Below are positions 17,253 through 26,824 of a DNA stretch of 64,000 nt, one piece after another. Numbering within the stretch: position 1 is the stretch's first letter; the number at the start of each line of letters is the position of its first letter. The notes under the pieces are model-generated. The model searched no databases. It was not told the origin of the DNA and saw only the letters and a program-made list of their open reading frames with translations. The stretch comes from an uncultured Woeseia sp. (GTDB taxonomy: Bacteria; Pseudomonadota; Gammaproteobacteria; Steroidobacterales; Woeseiaceae): contig CALALV010000160.1 of NCBI GenBank assembly GCA_937925605.1, positions 1 through 64,000 of the forward strand, given 5' to 3'. The translations under genes were made by a program, and so were the position numbers.

Positions 17253-18298
17253 CGCCGGCCCAGGTCGGCCAGCGGCTCTACCGCGCGCGCGGCCTTGTCG
17301 GCGTGCGCGCTCGCCGCCGTGCCGTCGCGCACGCGCCCGGCGATGCCCTGCAGGATGCCGGCGAGCCGGAACAGGTTGTAGGCCGCGTAGAACTCGCGGT
17401 GCGGTATGCCGTCGCGGCCGGTGCGCTCGCAGTAGCGGCGCACGTAGGCGTCCTCGTCCGGAATGCCGAGCGCCGCGAGGTCCTTCTGCGCCAGCCCGGC
17501 CGAGCCGAAGCCGACCTCCGGCATCTGCCAGGCCATCAGGTGGTAGGTGAAATCGCCGAGCGGGTGGCCGATCGTCGACAGTTCCCAGTCGAGCACGGCG
17601 ATGACGCGCGGCTCGTCCGGGTGCAGGATCAGGTTGTCGAGCCGGTAGTCGCCGTGCACGATGCTGCTGCCCTCGTCGTCCGGAATGTTCGCGGGCAGCC
17701 AGTCGATCAGGTAGTCCATCGCCGGGATCTCGCGCGTTTCGGAGGCGCGGTACTGCTTCGTCCAGCGCGAGACCTGGCGCTCGAAATAGTTTCCGGGACG
17801 GCCGTAGTCGCCGAGCCCGAGCGCGTCGTAGTCGAGCATGTGCAGCGCGGCGATGACGCGGTTGACATCGTCGTAGATCGCGGCGCGCTCGTCGGCGGAC
17901 AGCCCCGGCAGATCGAGTTCCCAGAAGATGCGGCCGTCGACGTAGTCCATGACGAAAAACGTCGTGCCGGCCACGTCCTCGTCCTCGCACAGCAGGTAGG
18001 GCCGCGGCACCGGGAAACCGGCATCGTGCAGCGCGCGGATTATCCGGTACTCGCGGTCGACGGCATGCGCCGACTTGAGCAGCTTGCCGGGCGGCTTGCG
18101 GCGCAGCACGTAGCGGCCCGAGCCGGCCGTGAGCAGGTAGGTCGGGTTGGACTGGCCGCCCTTGAACTGGCTGACGGTCAGCGGTCCGCTGAAACCGTCG
18201 ATGTGCTCCGCGAGCCAGTCGGCCAGCCGCCGCTCGTCGAGGCGCAGCGCCTCGCTGACCGGGCGCGTGCCGCTGAACTGCTGCTGGCGGCTGCTCAT
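17237..18298 (-). CDS. APH-type phosphotransferase (ACAD10/11-like kinase family)
   Basis: A 353-residue aminoglycoside-phosphotransferase-fold kinase. FKGGQSNPTYLLTAGSGRYV and VLRRKPPGKLL form the nucleotide-binding lobe, SSIVHGDYRLDNLI is the catalytic loop with its Asp, and VIAVLDWELSTIG carries the metal-binding Asp. This subgroup usually sits beside acyl-CoA dehydrogenases and resembles the N-terminal kinase of ACAD10/11, which phosphorylates 4-hydroxyacyl-CoAs so they can enter beta-oxidation. That role is inferred by family and by the neighbouring SDR, liuB and liuA genes. It follows the SDR gene by 9 bases. Confidence 0.9.
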   Translation of the reverse strand: MSSRQQQFSGTRPVSEALRLDERRLADWLAEHIDGFSGPLTVSQFKGGQSNPTYLLTAGSGRYVLRRKPPGKLLKSAHAVDREYRIIRALHDAGFPVPRPYLLCEDEDVAGTTFFVMDYVDGRIFWELDLPGLSADERAAIYDDVNRVIAALHMLDYDALGLGDYGRPGNYFERQVSRWTKQYRASETREIPAMDYLIDWLPANIPDDEGSSIVHGDYRLDNLILHPDEPRVIAVLDWELSTIGHPLGDFTYHLMAWQMPEVGFGSAGLAQKDLAALGIPDEDAYVRRYCERTGRDGIPHREFYAAYNLFRLAGILQGIAGRVRDGTAASAHADKAARAVEPLADLGRRYAGG

Positions 18299-18307
18299 GC
18301 CGGCCGG

Positions 18308-19144
18308 TCAGCCGCGCGGTTCGACGAAGAAGTCCGGCACCAGCCCGTCCGCCGACGGGTCGACGGCGTAAACCGACAGGTCGGTGATGCCGGCGCTCTC
18401 GAGCACCTCGTCGTCGATGCAGAACTGGCCGGTGAACTCGCGGCTCGGCTTCGTCAGGATGACGTGCGCGGCATCCGCGACGATCTCCGGCTTGCGCGAA
18501 CGGCGGATCATTTCGTCACCGCCGAGCACGTTCTGCACGGCGGCCGTGGCGATCGCCGTGCGCGGCCACAGCGCGTTGACGGCAATGCCCTGCTCGCGGA
18601 ACTCGCCGGCCATGCCGAGCACGCACATGCTCATGCCGTACTTGGCCATCGTGTAGGCCACGTGCGGCGCGAACCACTTCTCCAGCATGTTGAGCGGCGG
18701 CGAGAGGTTCAGGATATGCGGGTTGTCGGACTTCTGCAGGTACGGCAGGCAGGTCTTCGACACTAGGAAGGTGCCGCGCGTGTTGACCTGGTACATCAGG
18801 TCGTAGCGTGACATCGAGGTGCGCTCGGTGCCGCGCAGCGAGATCGCGCTCGCGTTATTGATGCAAATGTCGATGCCGCCGAAACGCTCGGCGCCGGCCG
18901 CTACCGCTTCCTGCACCTGCTCCTCGAAGCGGATGTCGCAGACCACGGGCAGCGCCTGCCCGCCGGCTTCGGCGATCTCGTCGGCGGCGGTGTAGATCGT
19001 GCCGGGCAGCTTCGGGTGCGGCTCCGCGGTCTTGGCGGCGATGATGACGTTCGCGCCGTCCTGTGCCGCCCGCTTCGCGATCGCGAGGCCGATGCCGCGG
19101 CTCGCGCCGCTGATGAAAAGAGTCTTGCCGCCGAGATCCGCCAT
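18308..19144 (-). CDS. SDR family oxidoreductase (HSDL2-like)
   Basis: A 278-residue short-chain dehydrogenase with the cofactor motif SGASRGIGLAIAKR, NNASAI, a Ser in LNLSPPLNM and the Tyr/Lys pair in VAYTMAKYGMS. AAKTAEPHPKLPGTIYTAAD is characteristic of the HSDL2-like subgroup (peroxisomal-type hydroxysteroid dehydrogenase-like proteins), whose substrates are poorly known. It is co-directional between liuB (57 bases) and the APH-type kinase (9 bases). Confidence 0.92.
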   Translation of the reverse strand: MADLGGKTLFISGASRGIGLAIAKRAAQDGANVIIAAKTAEPHPKLPGTIYTAADEIAEAGGQALPVVCDIRFEEQVQEAVAAGAERFGGIDICINNASAISLRGTERTSMSRYDLMYQVNTRGTFLVSKTCLPYLQKSDNPHILNLSPPLNMLEKWFAPHVAYTMAKYGMSMCVLGMAGEFREQGIAVNALWPRTAIATAAVQNVLGGDEMIRRSRKPEIVADAAHVILTKPSREFTGQFCIDDEVLESAGITDLSVYAVDPSADGLVPDFFVEPRG

Positions 19145-19201
19145 GAGCCGCCACCGTGACCGGGAAGGCAGGCATCATACCGTATCGGCGCGGCCGCGCC
19201 G

Positions 19202-20812
19202 TTACATGCGGAAAATGCCGTACGGCAGCTCGGGGTCGCGCGGCCGGTTCATCGACGCGGCAATCGCCTGGCCGAGCACGCGCCGCGTGTCGAGCGGGTC
19301 GATGACGCCGTCGTCCCACAGCCTGGCGCTCGCGTAGTATGGATGTCCCTGGTGCTCGTACTGCTCGCGGATTTCCTGCTCGAAGGCCTGCTGCGCCTCG
19401 GCCGGCCAGTCCTCGCCGCGCGCCTCGAGGCCGTCGCGGCGCACGGTTGCGAGCACCATCGACGCCTGCTCCCCGCCCATGACCGAGATGCGCGCGTTCG
19501 GCCACATCCACAGCATGCGCGGCCCGTACGCGCGCCCGCACATCGCGTAATTGCCGGCGCCGAACGAGCCGCCGATGATCACCGTGAACTTCGGCACGCT
19601 CGCGGTCGCGACCGCGTTGACCATCTTCGCGCCGTCTTTCGCGATGCCGCCCTGCTCGGCCTTGCGCCCGACCATGAAGCCGGTGATGTTCTGCAGGAAC
19701 AGTAGTGGGATGCCGCGCCGGTTGCAGAGCTGGATGAAATGCGCGCCCTTCTGCGCGGACTCCGAGAACAGGATGCCGTTGTTGGCGACAATGCCGACCG
19801 GGTAGCCGTACAGGTGCGCGAAGCCGCAGACCAGCGTCTGCCCGAACAGCGCCTTGAACTCGTCGAACTCGGAGCCGTCGACCAGCCGCGCGATGACCTC
19901 GCGCACGTCGTAGGGAAAGCGGAATTCGCGCGATACGATGCCGTACAGCTCCTCCGGCGGATAGGCCGGGTCCGCGGGCTCGCGCAGCGCGAGCGGGATG
20001 TCCTTGCGCCAGTTCAGGTTGGAGATCACGTCACGCACGAGCTCGAGCGCGTGGTTGTCGTTGTCGGCCAGGTAGTCGGTGACGCCCGAGATCCGCGAGT
20101 GCACGTCGCCGCCGCCCAGCGTCTCCGCGTCGACGACCTCGCCCGTCGCCGCCTTCACCAGCGGCGGGCCGCCGAGAAAGATCGTCCCCTGCCGGCGCAC
20201 GATGATCGCCTCGTCGCACATCGCCGGCACGTAGGCGCCGCCGGCGGTACAGGAACCGAGCACGGCGGCGATCTGCGGTATGCCCTGCGCGGACATGCGT
20301 GCCTGGTTGTAGAAGATCCGGCCGAAGTGGTCGCGGTCCGGGAACACCTCGTCCTGCTTCGGCAGGAACGCGCCGCCGGAATCGACGAGGTAGATGCACG
20401 GCAGCCGGTTCTGCTCGGCGATCTCCTGCGCGCGCAGGTGCTTGCGCACGGTGAGCGGGTAGTAGGTGCCGCCCTTCACGGTCGCGTCGTTGGCGACGAT
20501 CATGCACTCGATGTCGTGCACCTGGCCGATGCCGGCGATGATGCCGGCCGACGGCACCTCGTCGTCGTAGAGGCCCCACGCGGCGAGCTGGCCGATCTCG
20601 AGGAACGGCGAGCCGCGGTCCACGACGGTGCGCACGCGGTCGCGCGGCAGGAGCTTGCCGCGCTTCAGGTGCTTGTCGCGGGCCCGGTCGCTGCCGCCGC
20701 GCGCGACCTGGCGCAGATCGCGGTTCAGCTGCGCCGCGAGTTCGCGGTTCGCCTCGAGATTGGCCTTGTAGGTGTCGCTGTCGGGCTTGACCTTGCTGTT
20801 GATCTTCGGCAT
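19202..20812 (-). CDS. liuB: Methylcrotonoyl-CoA carboxylase carboxyltransferase subunit
   Basis: A 536-residue carboxyltransferase (beta) subunit. It moves the carboxyl group from biotin to 3-methylcrotonyl-CoA in leucine breakdown. Long stretches match that clade: [40 protein letters not shown] and [19 protein letters not shown] in the N-terminal half, with the C-terminal [13 protein letters not shown]. It follows isovaleryl-CoA dehydrogenase by 13 bases, the usual liuA-liuB order. The biotin carboxylase subunit liuD and hydratase liuC are not in this window. Other acyl-CoA carboxylases are excluded mainly by motifs and context. Confidence 0.93.
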   Translation of the reverse strand: MPKINSKVKPDSDTYKANLEANRELAAQLNRDLRQVARGGSDRARDKHLKRGKLLPRDRVRTVVDRGSPFLEIGQLAAWGLYDDEVPSAGIIAGIGQVHDIECMIVANDATVKGGTYYPLTVRKHLRAQEIAEQNRLPCIYLVDSGGAFLPKQDEVFPDRDHFGRIFYNQARMSAQGIPQIAAVLGSCTAGGAYVPAMCDEAIIVRRQGTIFLGGPPLVKAATGEVVDAETLGGGDVHSRISGVTDYLADNDNHALELVRDVISNLNWRKDIPLALREPADPAYPPEELYGIVSREFRFPYDVREVIARLVDGSEFDEFKALFGQTLVCGFAHLYGYPVGIVANNGILFSESAQKGAHFIQLCNRRGIPLLFLQNITGFMVGRKAEQGGIAKDGAKMVNAVATASVPKFTVIIGGSFGAGNYAMCGRAYGPRMLWMWPNARISVMGGEQASMVLATVRRDGLEARGEDWPAEAQQAFEQEIREQYEHQGHPYYASARLWDDGVIDPLDTRRVLGQAIAASMNRPRDPELPYGIFRM

Positions 20813-20825
20813 CGGCTCTCGCGGC

Positions 20826-21983
20826 TCAGGATACGGCGTCGTACAGTTCGCGCCCGATCAGCATGCGCCGGATCTCGCTGGTGCCGGCGCCGATTTCGTA
20901 CAGCTTGGCGTCACGCCAGAGTCGGCCCGTCGGGTACTCGTTAATATAGCCGTTTCCTCCGAGCGCCTGAATCGCTTCGCCGGCCATCCAGGTGGCCTTC
21001 TCGGCCGACATCAGGATACAGGCCGCGGCATCGAAGCGCGTCGTCTGCCCGCGATCGCAGGCCGCCGCGACGGCGTAGACGTAGGCGCGGCTCGCGTTCA
21101 TCGTCGTGTACATGTCCGCGATCTTGCCCTGCATCAGCTGGAAGGTGCCGACCGGCTCGCCGAACTGCTTGCGCTCGTGCACGTAGGGCATGACCACGTC
21201 GAAGGCCGCGCGCATGATGCCGAGCGGGCCCGCTGCGAGAACGACGCGCTCGTAGTCGAGCCCGGACATCAGGATAGCCGCGCCGCGCCCGGCCTCGCCG
21301 AGCAGCGCGTCGGCCGGCAGCCGGCAGTCCTCGAGCACCAGCTCGGAGGTGTCGCTGCCGCGCATGCCGAGCTTGTCGAGCTTCTGCGCCGAACGGAAGC
21401 CGTCGGTGCCGCGCTCGACCAGGAACGCGGACAGGCGCGGCGTGTCGCCGGAGTCGTCGGTGACGGCGTAGACGATCGTGACGTCGGCCTCCGGGCCGTT
21501 CGTGATCCACATCTTGTTGCCGTTCAGCACCCAGTCGTCACCGTCGCGGACCGCGCGCGTGCGCATGCCCATCACGTCGGAGCCGGCGCCCGGCTCGCTC
21601 ATCGCCAGCGCGCCGACGTGCTCGCCGCTGACCAGCGCCGGCAGGTAGCGCTGCTTCTGTTCCTCGCTGCCCCAGCGGCGCAGCTGGTTCACGCACAGGT
21701 TCGAGTGCGCGCCGTAGGACAGGCCGACCGACGCGGACGCGCGGCTGATCTCCTCCATCGCGACGACGTGCGCGAGGTAGCCGAGGCCGGAGCCGCCGTA
21801 TTCCTCCTCGACCGTGATGCCGAGCAGCCCGAGCTCGCCGAGCGCCGGCCACAGGTCGCGCGGGAAGCGGTTGCCGGCATCGATCTCCTGCGCGCGCGGC
21901 GCGATCTGGTCGGTGGCGAAGCTGCGCACGCTGTCGCGCAGCAGGTCGATGTCTTCTCCGAGACCGAAATCGAAATCGAACAT
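20826..21983 (-). CDS. liuA: Isovaleryl-CoA dehydrogenase
   Basis: A 385-residue FAD enzyme oxidising isovaleryl-CoA to 3-methylcrotonyl-Co[14 protein letters not shown] and [14 protein letters not shown] are the acyl-CoA dehydrogenase signatures. [18 protein letters not shown] holds the glutamate at the position that serves as catalytic base in isovaleryl-CoA dehydrogenases, rather than near the C-terminus as in most relatives. [20 protein letters not shown] is also typical. It is the first gene of the liuA-liuB-SDR-kinase run. The weak ribosome binding site AGGA lies eight bases before the ATG. Confidence 0.93.
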   Translation of the reverse strand: MFDFDFGLGEDIDLLRDSVRSFATDQIAPRAQEIDAGNRFPRDLWPALGELGLLGITVEEEYGGSGLGYLAHVVAMEEISRASASVGLSYGAHSNLCVNQLRRWGSEEQKQRYLPALVSGEHVGALAMSEPGAGSDVMGMRTRAVRDGDDWVLNGNKMWITNGPEADVTIVYAVTDDSGDTPRLSAFLVERGTDGFRSAQKLDKLGMRGSDTSELVLEDCRLPADALLGEAGRGAAILMSGLDYERVVLAAGPLGIMRAAFDVVMPYVHERKQFGEPVGTFQLMQGKIADMYTTMNASRAYVYAVAAACDRGQTTRFDAAACILMSAEKATWMAGEAIQALGGNGYINEYPTGRLWRDAKLYEIGAGTSEIRRMLIGRELYDAVS

Positions 21984-22099
21984 GGGTTATTCCTGCACGG
22001 GCGGTGGGGACGGCGAAACGCGCCGACGGCCCACGATATTCGCGCCCGCGCGGGCCGCGCTGAATACCATTTGCAAGGTAGCGCGTGTCCGCGCGCAGG

Positions 22100-22885
22100 C
22101 TAGCGGCCGAGTTCGTCGATCAGGAGCGAGAACAGCTCGTACTGCGAGCTGATGCCGAGTTTCGCGAACAGGTTGCGCTTGTGCACCATCACCGTGCCGG
22201 GGGCGATATCGAGCTCGCGGGCGACCGACTTGGACGAGTGGCCGCGCAGCAGCAGCTGGCTGATCTGCCGCTCGCGCTCGGTCAGCACGCCCTCGCCGAA
22301 GCGTTCGAAGGCCGAGGTCAGGCGGCGGTGGAACTCGCCGTTCGCCTCGCGCGCCCCTTCGCCGTCGGGCTCCCAGCTGCGCTGCATCCCGGCGCGCACG
22401 ACCGGCTCGATCAGTGACAGCCGGGCGAGCTCGGCGCGGCTGAAGCGCCGCTGGCGGCGGCCGACCACGAGCGCCAGCGTCGTATCCGGACCGACCTCGA
22501 CCAGGAAATCCATCTCGTCGCGCAGGTGAGTCCGTTCGCAGTACTGGCGGTAGTACTCGCTCGAGCGGAAGCGGTCCGGCTGCTCGTCGCGGAAGCGGCA
22601 GAGCCGCGGGCGGCGCTCGCCGATCGCGAGCTGGTACAGCGGGTCGAGCAGGTAGGGACCGGCCAGGTAGCGGTCGAGGTAGTGGCGCGCCCCGGCCGGC
22701 TCGAGCGTGTGGTGCAGCACCTCGGGGCTCGCGTCGCGGTGGAACGCGAGCAGGCAGGTGCCGTCGTGATCCACGACGACGCCGACGGCGCGAGCCAGCG
22801 CCGCGGCCGCGGCACGGCCGCTCGTGGCGCCGACGAGATCGCCGAGCGCCTCGTGCCAGGCAGCGGAATCGAACGGGGTGGCCAC
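22100..22885 (-). CDS. LuxR-type (helix-turn-helix) transcriptional regulator
   Basis: A 261-residue protein. The C-terminal quarter (about residues 200-255) is a LuxR/GerE DNA-binding domain: LTERERQISQLLLRGHSSKS, then VARELDIAPGTVMVHKRNLF. The N-terminal 190 residues lack obvious autoinducer-binding or receiver signatures, so the signal is unknown. It lies 116 bases upstream of liuA on the same strand and could regulate the leu/isovalerate genes or the desaturase, but nothing in the sequence shows which. Confidence 0.88.
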   Translation of the reverse strand: MATPFDSAAWHEALGDLVGATSGRAAAAALARAVGVVVDHDGTCLLAFHRDASPEVLHHTLEPAGARHYLDRYLAGPYLLDPLYQLAIGERRPRLCRFRDEQPDRFRSSEYYRQYCERTHLRDEMDFLVEVGPDTTLALVVGRRQRRFSRAELARLSLIEPVVRAGMQRSWEPDGEGAREANGEFHRRLTSAFERFGEGVLTERERQISQLLLRGHSSKSVARELDIAPGTVMVHKRNLFAKLGISSQYELFSLLIDELGR

Positions 22886-22908
22886 GCTGGCTTACCGGCG
22901 ACGGCCGC

Positions 22909-23934
22909 TCAGAATGCCGTCAGGAACGAGGCGGCATTGCCGCCGTAGACCTCGCCGCGGCGCGCGGCGGCCAGCCAGTCGCGGCCGGACGGCGTCTCCT
23001 CGCCGTGGTTGCCGACGATGCGCCGCACGCGCTGGCGGTGAAAGATGCGGAGCTGCGCAGCGAGCGGGATCACGTAGCGGGGATCGTCGCCGTACAGCTC
23101 GCGGTGCTTCTGCGGCAGGCGGTACCACGGCAACTGCATGTCGGCATGATGCGCGTTGTGGAAGCCGAAATTCAGTGTCAGCCAGTTCAGCTTCCCGTGG
23201 CGCAGCGAGTGCGGGTTCGAAAACGTGTGCTCCTGCTCCCACGCGTAGTCGCCGCGGCGCGGCGCGCGCCCGCGCTCGAACAGCGTCGTGCTGTAGGGAT
23301 AGTCGTGTTGCAGGCTGTCCATGAAGCGCAGCACCGTGATCATGAGCAGCATGGCCACGAGGTACAGCAACGCGGCCCAGGGCGCGACGACGAGCATCAG
23401 CAGGAACAGCCCGCCGCGCAGCGCCAGCACGGCGAGATTGCGGCGTCGCTGGCCGCGGCGTTCCGGAATCACGAACGAGGTGAAGGCCATGATGCCGTGC
23501 ATCAGGATTTCCTGCGCCGGCACGTAGCACCACTCGAGCGCGCGCGTGATCGCGAGCACACGCGGGTGGCGCGCGTAGAAGGCCTCGTAGTCGAACCAGA
23601 CGACGTCGTCGTTGTCGACGTGGTGCCGGAAATGCTTGTGGCGGATGTCGTCGAAGCGGCCGTAGCTCGCGCCGCAGACGAAGGACAGCAGCTCGCCGAG
23701 CAGCGCGTTGTGGCGCGCCCGCCGGAAGACGAGCTGGTGCGCGCACTCGTGCAGCAGGTAGGCGGCGACGACCATGCCGTGCGCGAGCAGGAGCGTCGCC
23801 GGGACGCGCACCCACCAGCTGTCGTGGAACAGGCCGGCCAGCCCGAGCGCCCAGGCGCCGAGCGCCCACGCGAGCGCGCCGCCGTTCCAGGCGAGGCCCT
23901 CGGGTTCGCGCAGCAGTGCTTCGACCTTGCTCAT
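22909..23934 (-). CDS. Fatty acid desaturase family membrane protein
   Basis: A 341-residue di-iron membrane enzyme. Three histidine boxes are visible: HECAH (about 64-68), HKHFRHH, and HNAHH near residue 270. Several hydrophobic segments lie between them (WWVRVPATLLLAHGMVVAAY; LFLLMLVVAPWAALLYLVAM). The frame stays open upstream to 24231, but that part would run through the divergent glnK, and MSKVEALLREPEG at 23934 is the natural start. The substrate (acyl lipid, carotenoid or alkyl hydroxylation) is not determined. Confidence 0.88.
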   Translation of the reverse strand: MSKVEALLREPEGLAWNGGALAWALGAWALGLAGLFHDSWWVRVPATLLLAHGMVVAAYLLHECAHQLVFRRARHNALLGELLSFVCGASYGRFDDIRHKHFRHHVDNDDVVWFDYEAFYARHPRVLAITRALEWCYVPAQEILMHGIMAFTSFVIPERRGQRRRNLAVLALRGGLFLLMLVVAPWAALLYLVAMLLMITVLRFMDSLQHDYPYSTTLFERGRAPRRGDYAWEQEHTFSNPHSLRHGKLNWLTLNFGFHNAHHADMQLPWYRLPQKHRELYGDDPRYVIPLAAQLRIFHRQRVRRIVGNHGEETPSGRDWLAAARRGEVYGGNAASFLTAF

Positions 23935-24063
23935 GACGGGGTGCTCACGACGGGCTGTTCCGGAACGGTTGACGGGCCGGACGGCCACGTCCCGTGACGA
24001 TAACCGCGCACCGCGGGCCGGGCAAGCGGCCGCGGGGCCTCCGGCGGCCCGGTATTCGGGTAG

Positions 24064-24444
<381 letters not shown>

Positions 24445-24475
24445 CGGCGCCGCCCGCCGGCGCGACCCGGCCGCG

Positions 24476-24847
24476 TCAGCCGGGGATGCAGAAAAAATTC
24501 AGCTTGTTGCCGTCCGGGTCGCGGAAGTAACCGGCGTAAAAGTTGTCGCCGCGCGGCCCCGGCGCGCCCTCGTCGCTGGCACCGAGTTCCAGCGCTCTTG
24601 CGTGCATCTCGTCGACCTTGTCCTTGCTGCCGACGTGCAGTGCGATCATGACGCCGTTGCCGACCGAGGCAGGATTGCCGTCGTAGGGCTTCGTGACGCA
24701 GAAGCCCGGCTTCTTCGGGTCGGTCGTCCAGGCGATGAAGCTGTCGAATTCCATGAAGCGCTTGCCGCCCAGCGGCTTGAACAGCTCGTCATAGAATTTC
24801 GCGGCACGCTCCAGGTCATTGCTGCCGAGGGTGATGTAACCGATCAT
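24476..24847 (-). CDS. VOC/glyoxalase superfamily protein
   Basis: A 123-residue vicinal-oxygen-chelate protein with two beta-alpha-beta modules: GYITLGSNDLERAAKFYDEL at the N-terminus and NFYAGYFRDPDGNKLNFFC at the end, the latter a common VOC closing motif. It is close in pattern to small bacterial VOC proteins of unknown substrate. Metal ligands cannot be assigned firmly. It is convergent with glnK and starts 45 bases after the glycosylase gene. Confidence 0.85.
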   Translation of the reverse strand: MIGYITLGSNDLERAAKFYDELFKPLGGKRFMEFDSFIAWTTDPKKPGFCVTKPYDGNPASVGNGVMIALHVGSKDKVDEMHARALELGASDEGAPGPRGDNFYAGYFRDPDGNKLNFFCIPG

Positions 24848-24892
24848 GTCCGCCTCCCGGATACCTGCGCGCCGCGGCGGGCGCGCGCAGCG

Positions 24893-25441
24893 CTAACGAT
24901 ACAAGAAGCCGGCCCGCGGCGCCTCGTCCAGCCGGCCTGCCGCGGCCGCGGCGACGACCGCCCAGTGCCGGAGCTTCGTGGCCCGGTCCAGCGCCGCGTA
25001 AGCGGGACTGGTCGACGGCAGCAGTACGGCCGGCGGCGCCGGCGAGTCGTGGCCGGGCAGCGCGAGGCGCCGGAACAGCGCCTCGGCCTTGCGGCCGTTG
25101 AAGGCGAGCAACTCGAGCGCCGGGTGCGCGGCGAAGAATGCGCCCAGGTCGTTCGTGCGCGCGCTGGCCGTGTCGATCGCACTGTCGAGGCTGCCAGGCC
25201 GCTCTGACTCGCCGAGCACGTCCCAGAGGGCGACCCGGGCATCGAGCAGCGCGCCGATGCGCTGCCGGTACGAAAGCGCCGGGTCGAAGCCGAACAGCGA
25301 GCCCATGATCGGCCAGAACGCGTTCTGCGGGTGGGCGTAGTACTGCTGAGCCTCGATCGAACGGACGCCGGGCAGGCTGCCGAGCACCAGCACGCGCGCA
25401 TCGGCGCGTGCCGCCGGCGGGAAGCCGCGCGCAGGGCTCAC
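24893..25441 (-). CDS. Hypoxanthine-DNA glycosylase (UDG superfamily, family 6 type)
   Basis: A 182-residue protein. VLVLGSLPGVRSIEAQQYYA and HPQNAFWPIMGSLFG form the family signature of DNA-deoxyinosine glycosylases (UDG family 6). LPSTSPAYAALD near residue 142 corresponds to the second active-site motif. Expected role: excision of hypoxanthine from deaminated adenine in DNA. Translation appears to start at a GTG at 25441 that overlaps the TGA of a short macrodomain-like reading frame (GTGA), which is unusual and may point to a remodelled 5' end. Confidence 0.85.
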   Translation of the reverse strand: MSPARGFPPAARADARVLVLGSLPGVRSIEAQQYYAHPQNAFWPIMGSLFGFDPALSYRQRIGALLDARVALWDVLGESERPGSLDSAIDTASARTNDLGAFFAAHPALELLAFNGRKAEALFRRLALPGHDSPAPPAVLLPSTSPAYAALDRATKLRHWAVVAAAAAGRLDEAPRAGFLYR

Positions 25442-25530
25442 GCGTCGGGCAGCGGCTCGCAGGCCGCGCCGAGGATCGCATCGACCGCGAGCGTCGTGAC
25501 GTCGGCGCGACTCGCTGCCAGCCGCGGCAC
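25438..25530 (-). pseudogene. Possible N-terminal relic of a macrodomain gene
   Basis: A 30-codon frame from a GTG at 25530 to a TGA at 25438 reads VPRLAASRADVTTLAVDAIL then GAACEPLPDA. The ADVTTLAVDAILGAAC part resembles the first ADP-ribose-binding strand of macrodomains (typically GDIT-x-LxVDAIVNAAN), but the rest of the domain is absent. It overlaps the glycosylase start by four bases. It could be a true relic, a leader peptide, or chance. Confidence 0.35.
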
Positions 25531-25531
25531 G

Positions 25532-25921
25532 TCAGTGCGCGGCGCGCGCGTACACCGCGCCGATCGTCGAGCCGGCGAAACCCCAGGTAACCGTCGTCCA
25601 AGCCACGGGCGCGATCTGCTTGGCGGGCGCCACGTCGACGAAGGACAGCAGGTGCAGCGCGGAGGGCAGAGCCGCGAGCAGTCCGCACAGTGCCCCGGTC
25701 AGCGAGGCGGCGCCGATCGTGTGCGGGACGCGCTCGCAGATCGCGGCCAGCAGCACCGCCGTCACGAGCAGCGCCACGAGGTTCCAGGCGTGCTGCGGCT
25801 CGGGTCGCAGGTCGGCGTACGGCACCGGCACGCCGCTGCCGAACACGAGCGGAAACACGAACAGGTTCACGACCAGCAACGCCAGCGCCGCGGCCAGGCT
25901 GGCGAGCAGGAAATTCTTCAT
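25532..25921 (-). CDS. Small membrane protein, function unknown
   Basis: A 129-residue protein with about four hydrophobic segments: MKNFLLASLAAALALLVVNL at the start, WNLVALLVTAVLLAAICERV, a glycine/alanine-rich third segment, and TWGFAGSTIGAVY near the C-terminus. The frame is open further upstream, but a GGGAG ribosome binding site just before 25921 marks the start. I do not recognise the family. It is co-directional with the Cys-rich gene upstream (19 bases) and lies next to the macrodomain-like fragment. Confidence 0.72.
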   Translation of the reverse strand: MKNFLLASLAAALALLVVNLFVFPLVFGSGVPVPYADLRPEPQHAWNLVALLVTAVLLAAICERVPHTIGAASLTGALCGLLAALPSALHLLSFVDVAPAKQIAPVAWTTVTWGFAGSTIGAVYARAAH

Positions 25922-25940
25922 CGGTCTCTCCCTTTCCGGT

Positions 25941-26444
25941 TCAGCGCTGCGGATCGATGCCAAGGTAGTCGAGCGTCTCGTCCCGCAGCTCGTCCAGCGA
26001 ATCGAGCACGACCTCGCAACGCTGCTGGCGGCAGACCGGCCGCCGCTCGAGTGGGGCGGACGGACAGTCATAGTACACGCGGAATTCGCAGCTCTCGTGG
26101 TAGTCGCGGAATTCGAGCCGCAGCTCGGTGATCCGCGACTTCGCGACCGAGGTCAGGCACTGGATCGGGTAGCCGAAGTCGAAAATCGTGCAGTCGTCGT
26201 CCGTGACGCACTGCCGCGAGTCGTCGACCAGTGCCTGGATCCGCCGCTCCGCCTGCTCGCAGCGTTGCGCCGCCCTGCCCGCACGCAGGCCGCTTTCCCG
26301 CTGCTGCCGGCCGAAATCCGGGAGCTCCGCGTTCGCGGACGGTGCGGGCGCCGCACGCCGGCCCTCGAGCAGCGTCGCGACGTACCACAGCGCGACGGCG
26401 ACGACGACCGACAGCGCGGTAACGGACAGCGGCACGCGGTGCAT
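25941..26444 (-). CDS. Cysteine-rich exported or membrane-anchored protein, function unknown
   Basis: A 167-residue protein with one N-terminal hydrophobic segment (about residues 7-27) and then a charged region and a Cys-rich domain. Eight cysteines occur between residues about 60 and 150, including CVTDDDC, PIQC, ESC, YDC and VCRQQRC. An even number in an exported domain suggests disulphide bonds. The C-D-x-x-DC spacing recalls small periplasmic domains seen in other Gram-negative bacteria, but I cannot name a family. Starts at the ATG at 26444; the gene lies 22 bases after the GDT1-like gene. Confidence 0.68.
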   Translation of the reverse strand: MHRVPLSVTALSVVVAVALWYVATLLEGRRAAPAPSANAELPDFGRQQRESGLRAGRAAQRCEQAERRIQALVDDSRQCVTDDDCTIFDFGYPIQCLTSVAKSRITELRLEFRDYHESCEFRVYYDCPSAPLERRPVCRQQRCEVVLDSLDELRDETLDYLGIDPQR

Positions 26445-26466
26445 GGCCCGGACTCCCGTCGCGTGC

Positions 26467-26739
26467 TCAGGCCTGCGCGATCGTCCAGATACCGACGGCA
26501 ATGAAGCCGGCGCCGGCGGCCCAGGCCAGGTAGCGGCCGTCGACGAACTGCACGAGCAGGCTGCCGACGGACACCGCCAGCGCGCTGGACGCGGTCAGCG
26601 CGAGGGCCGCGCCCGCGAACACGAGCAGCGGGTTCGCCGCCTCGCGGGCCGCGAACAGCATCGTGGCAAGCTGCGTCTTGTCGCCGAGTTCCGCCAGGAA
26701 CACGGTGATGAAGACGATGCCCAGCATCTTGAAATCCAT
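26467..26739 (-). CDS. TMEM165/GDT1 family transporter (single-repeat form)
   Basis: A 90-residue membrane protein with three hydrophobic segments and the family motif FLAELGDKTQLATMLFAARE. GDT1 proteins move Mn2+ or Ca2+ (in bacteria mainly Mn2+ export). The usual fused form has two such repeats and about 190-200 residues; a half-size protein like this would act as a dimer. The start at 26739 (MDFKMLGIVFI) is preferred over longer open frame. It is divergent from the 26873 gene. Confidence 0.88.
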   Translation of the reverse strand: MDFKMLGIVFITVFLAELGDKTQLATMLFAAREAANPLLVFAGAALALTASSALAVSVGSLLVQFVDGRYLAWAAGAGFIAVGIWTIAQA

Positions 26740-26824
26740 AGGTCGGGCTCCGTGACAAGCTCGTGGTCGATCGCGCGAATCTGCGCCGAGCGGCTTGAAA
26801 AGCGGCTGGTGCAGGGCGCCGCCG

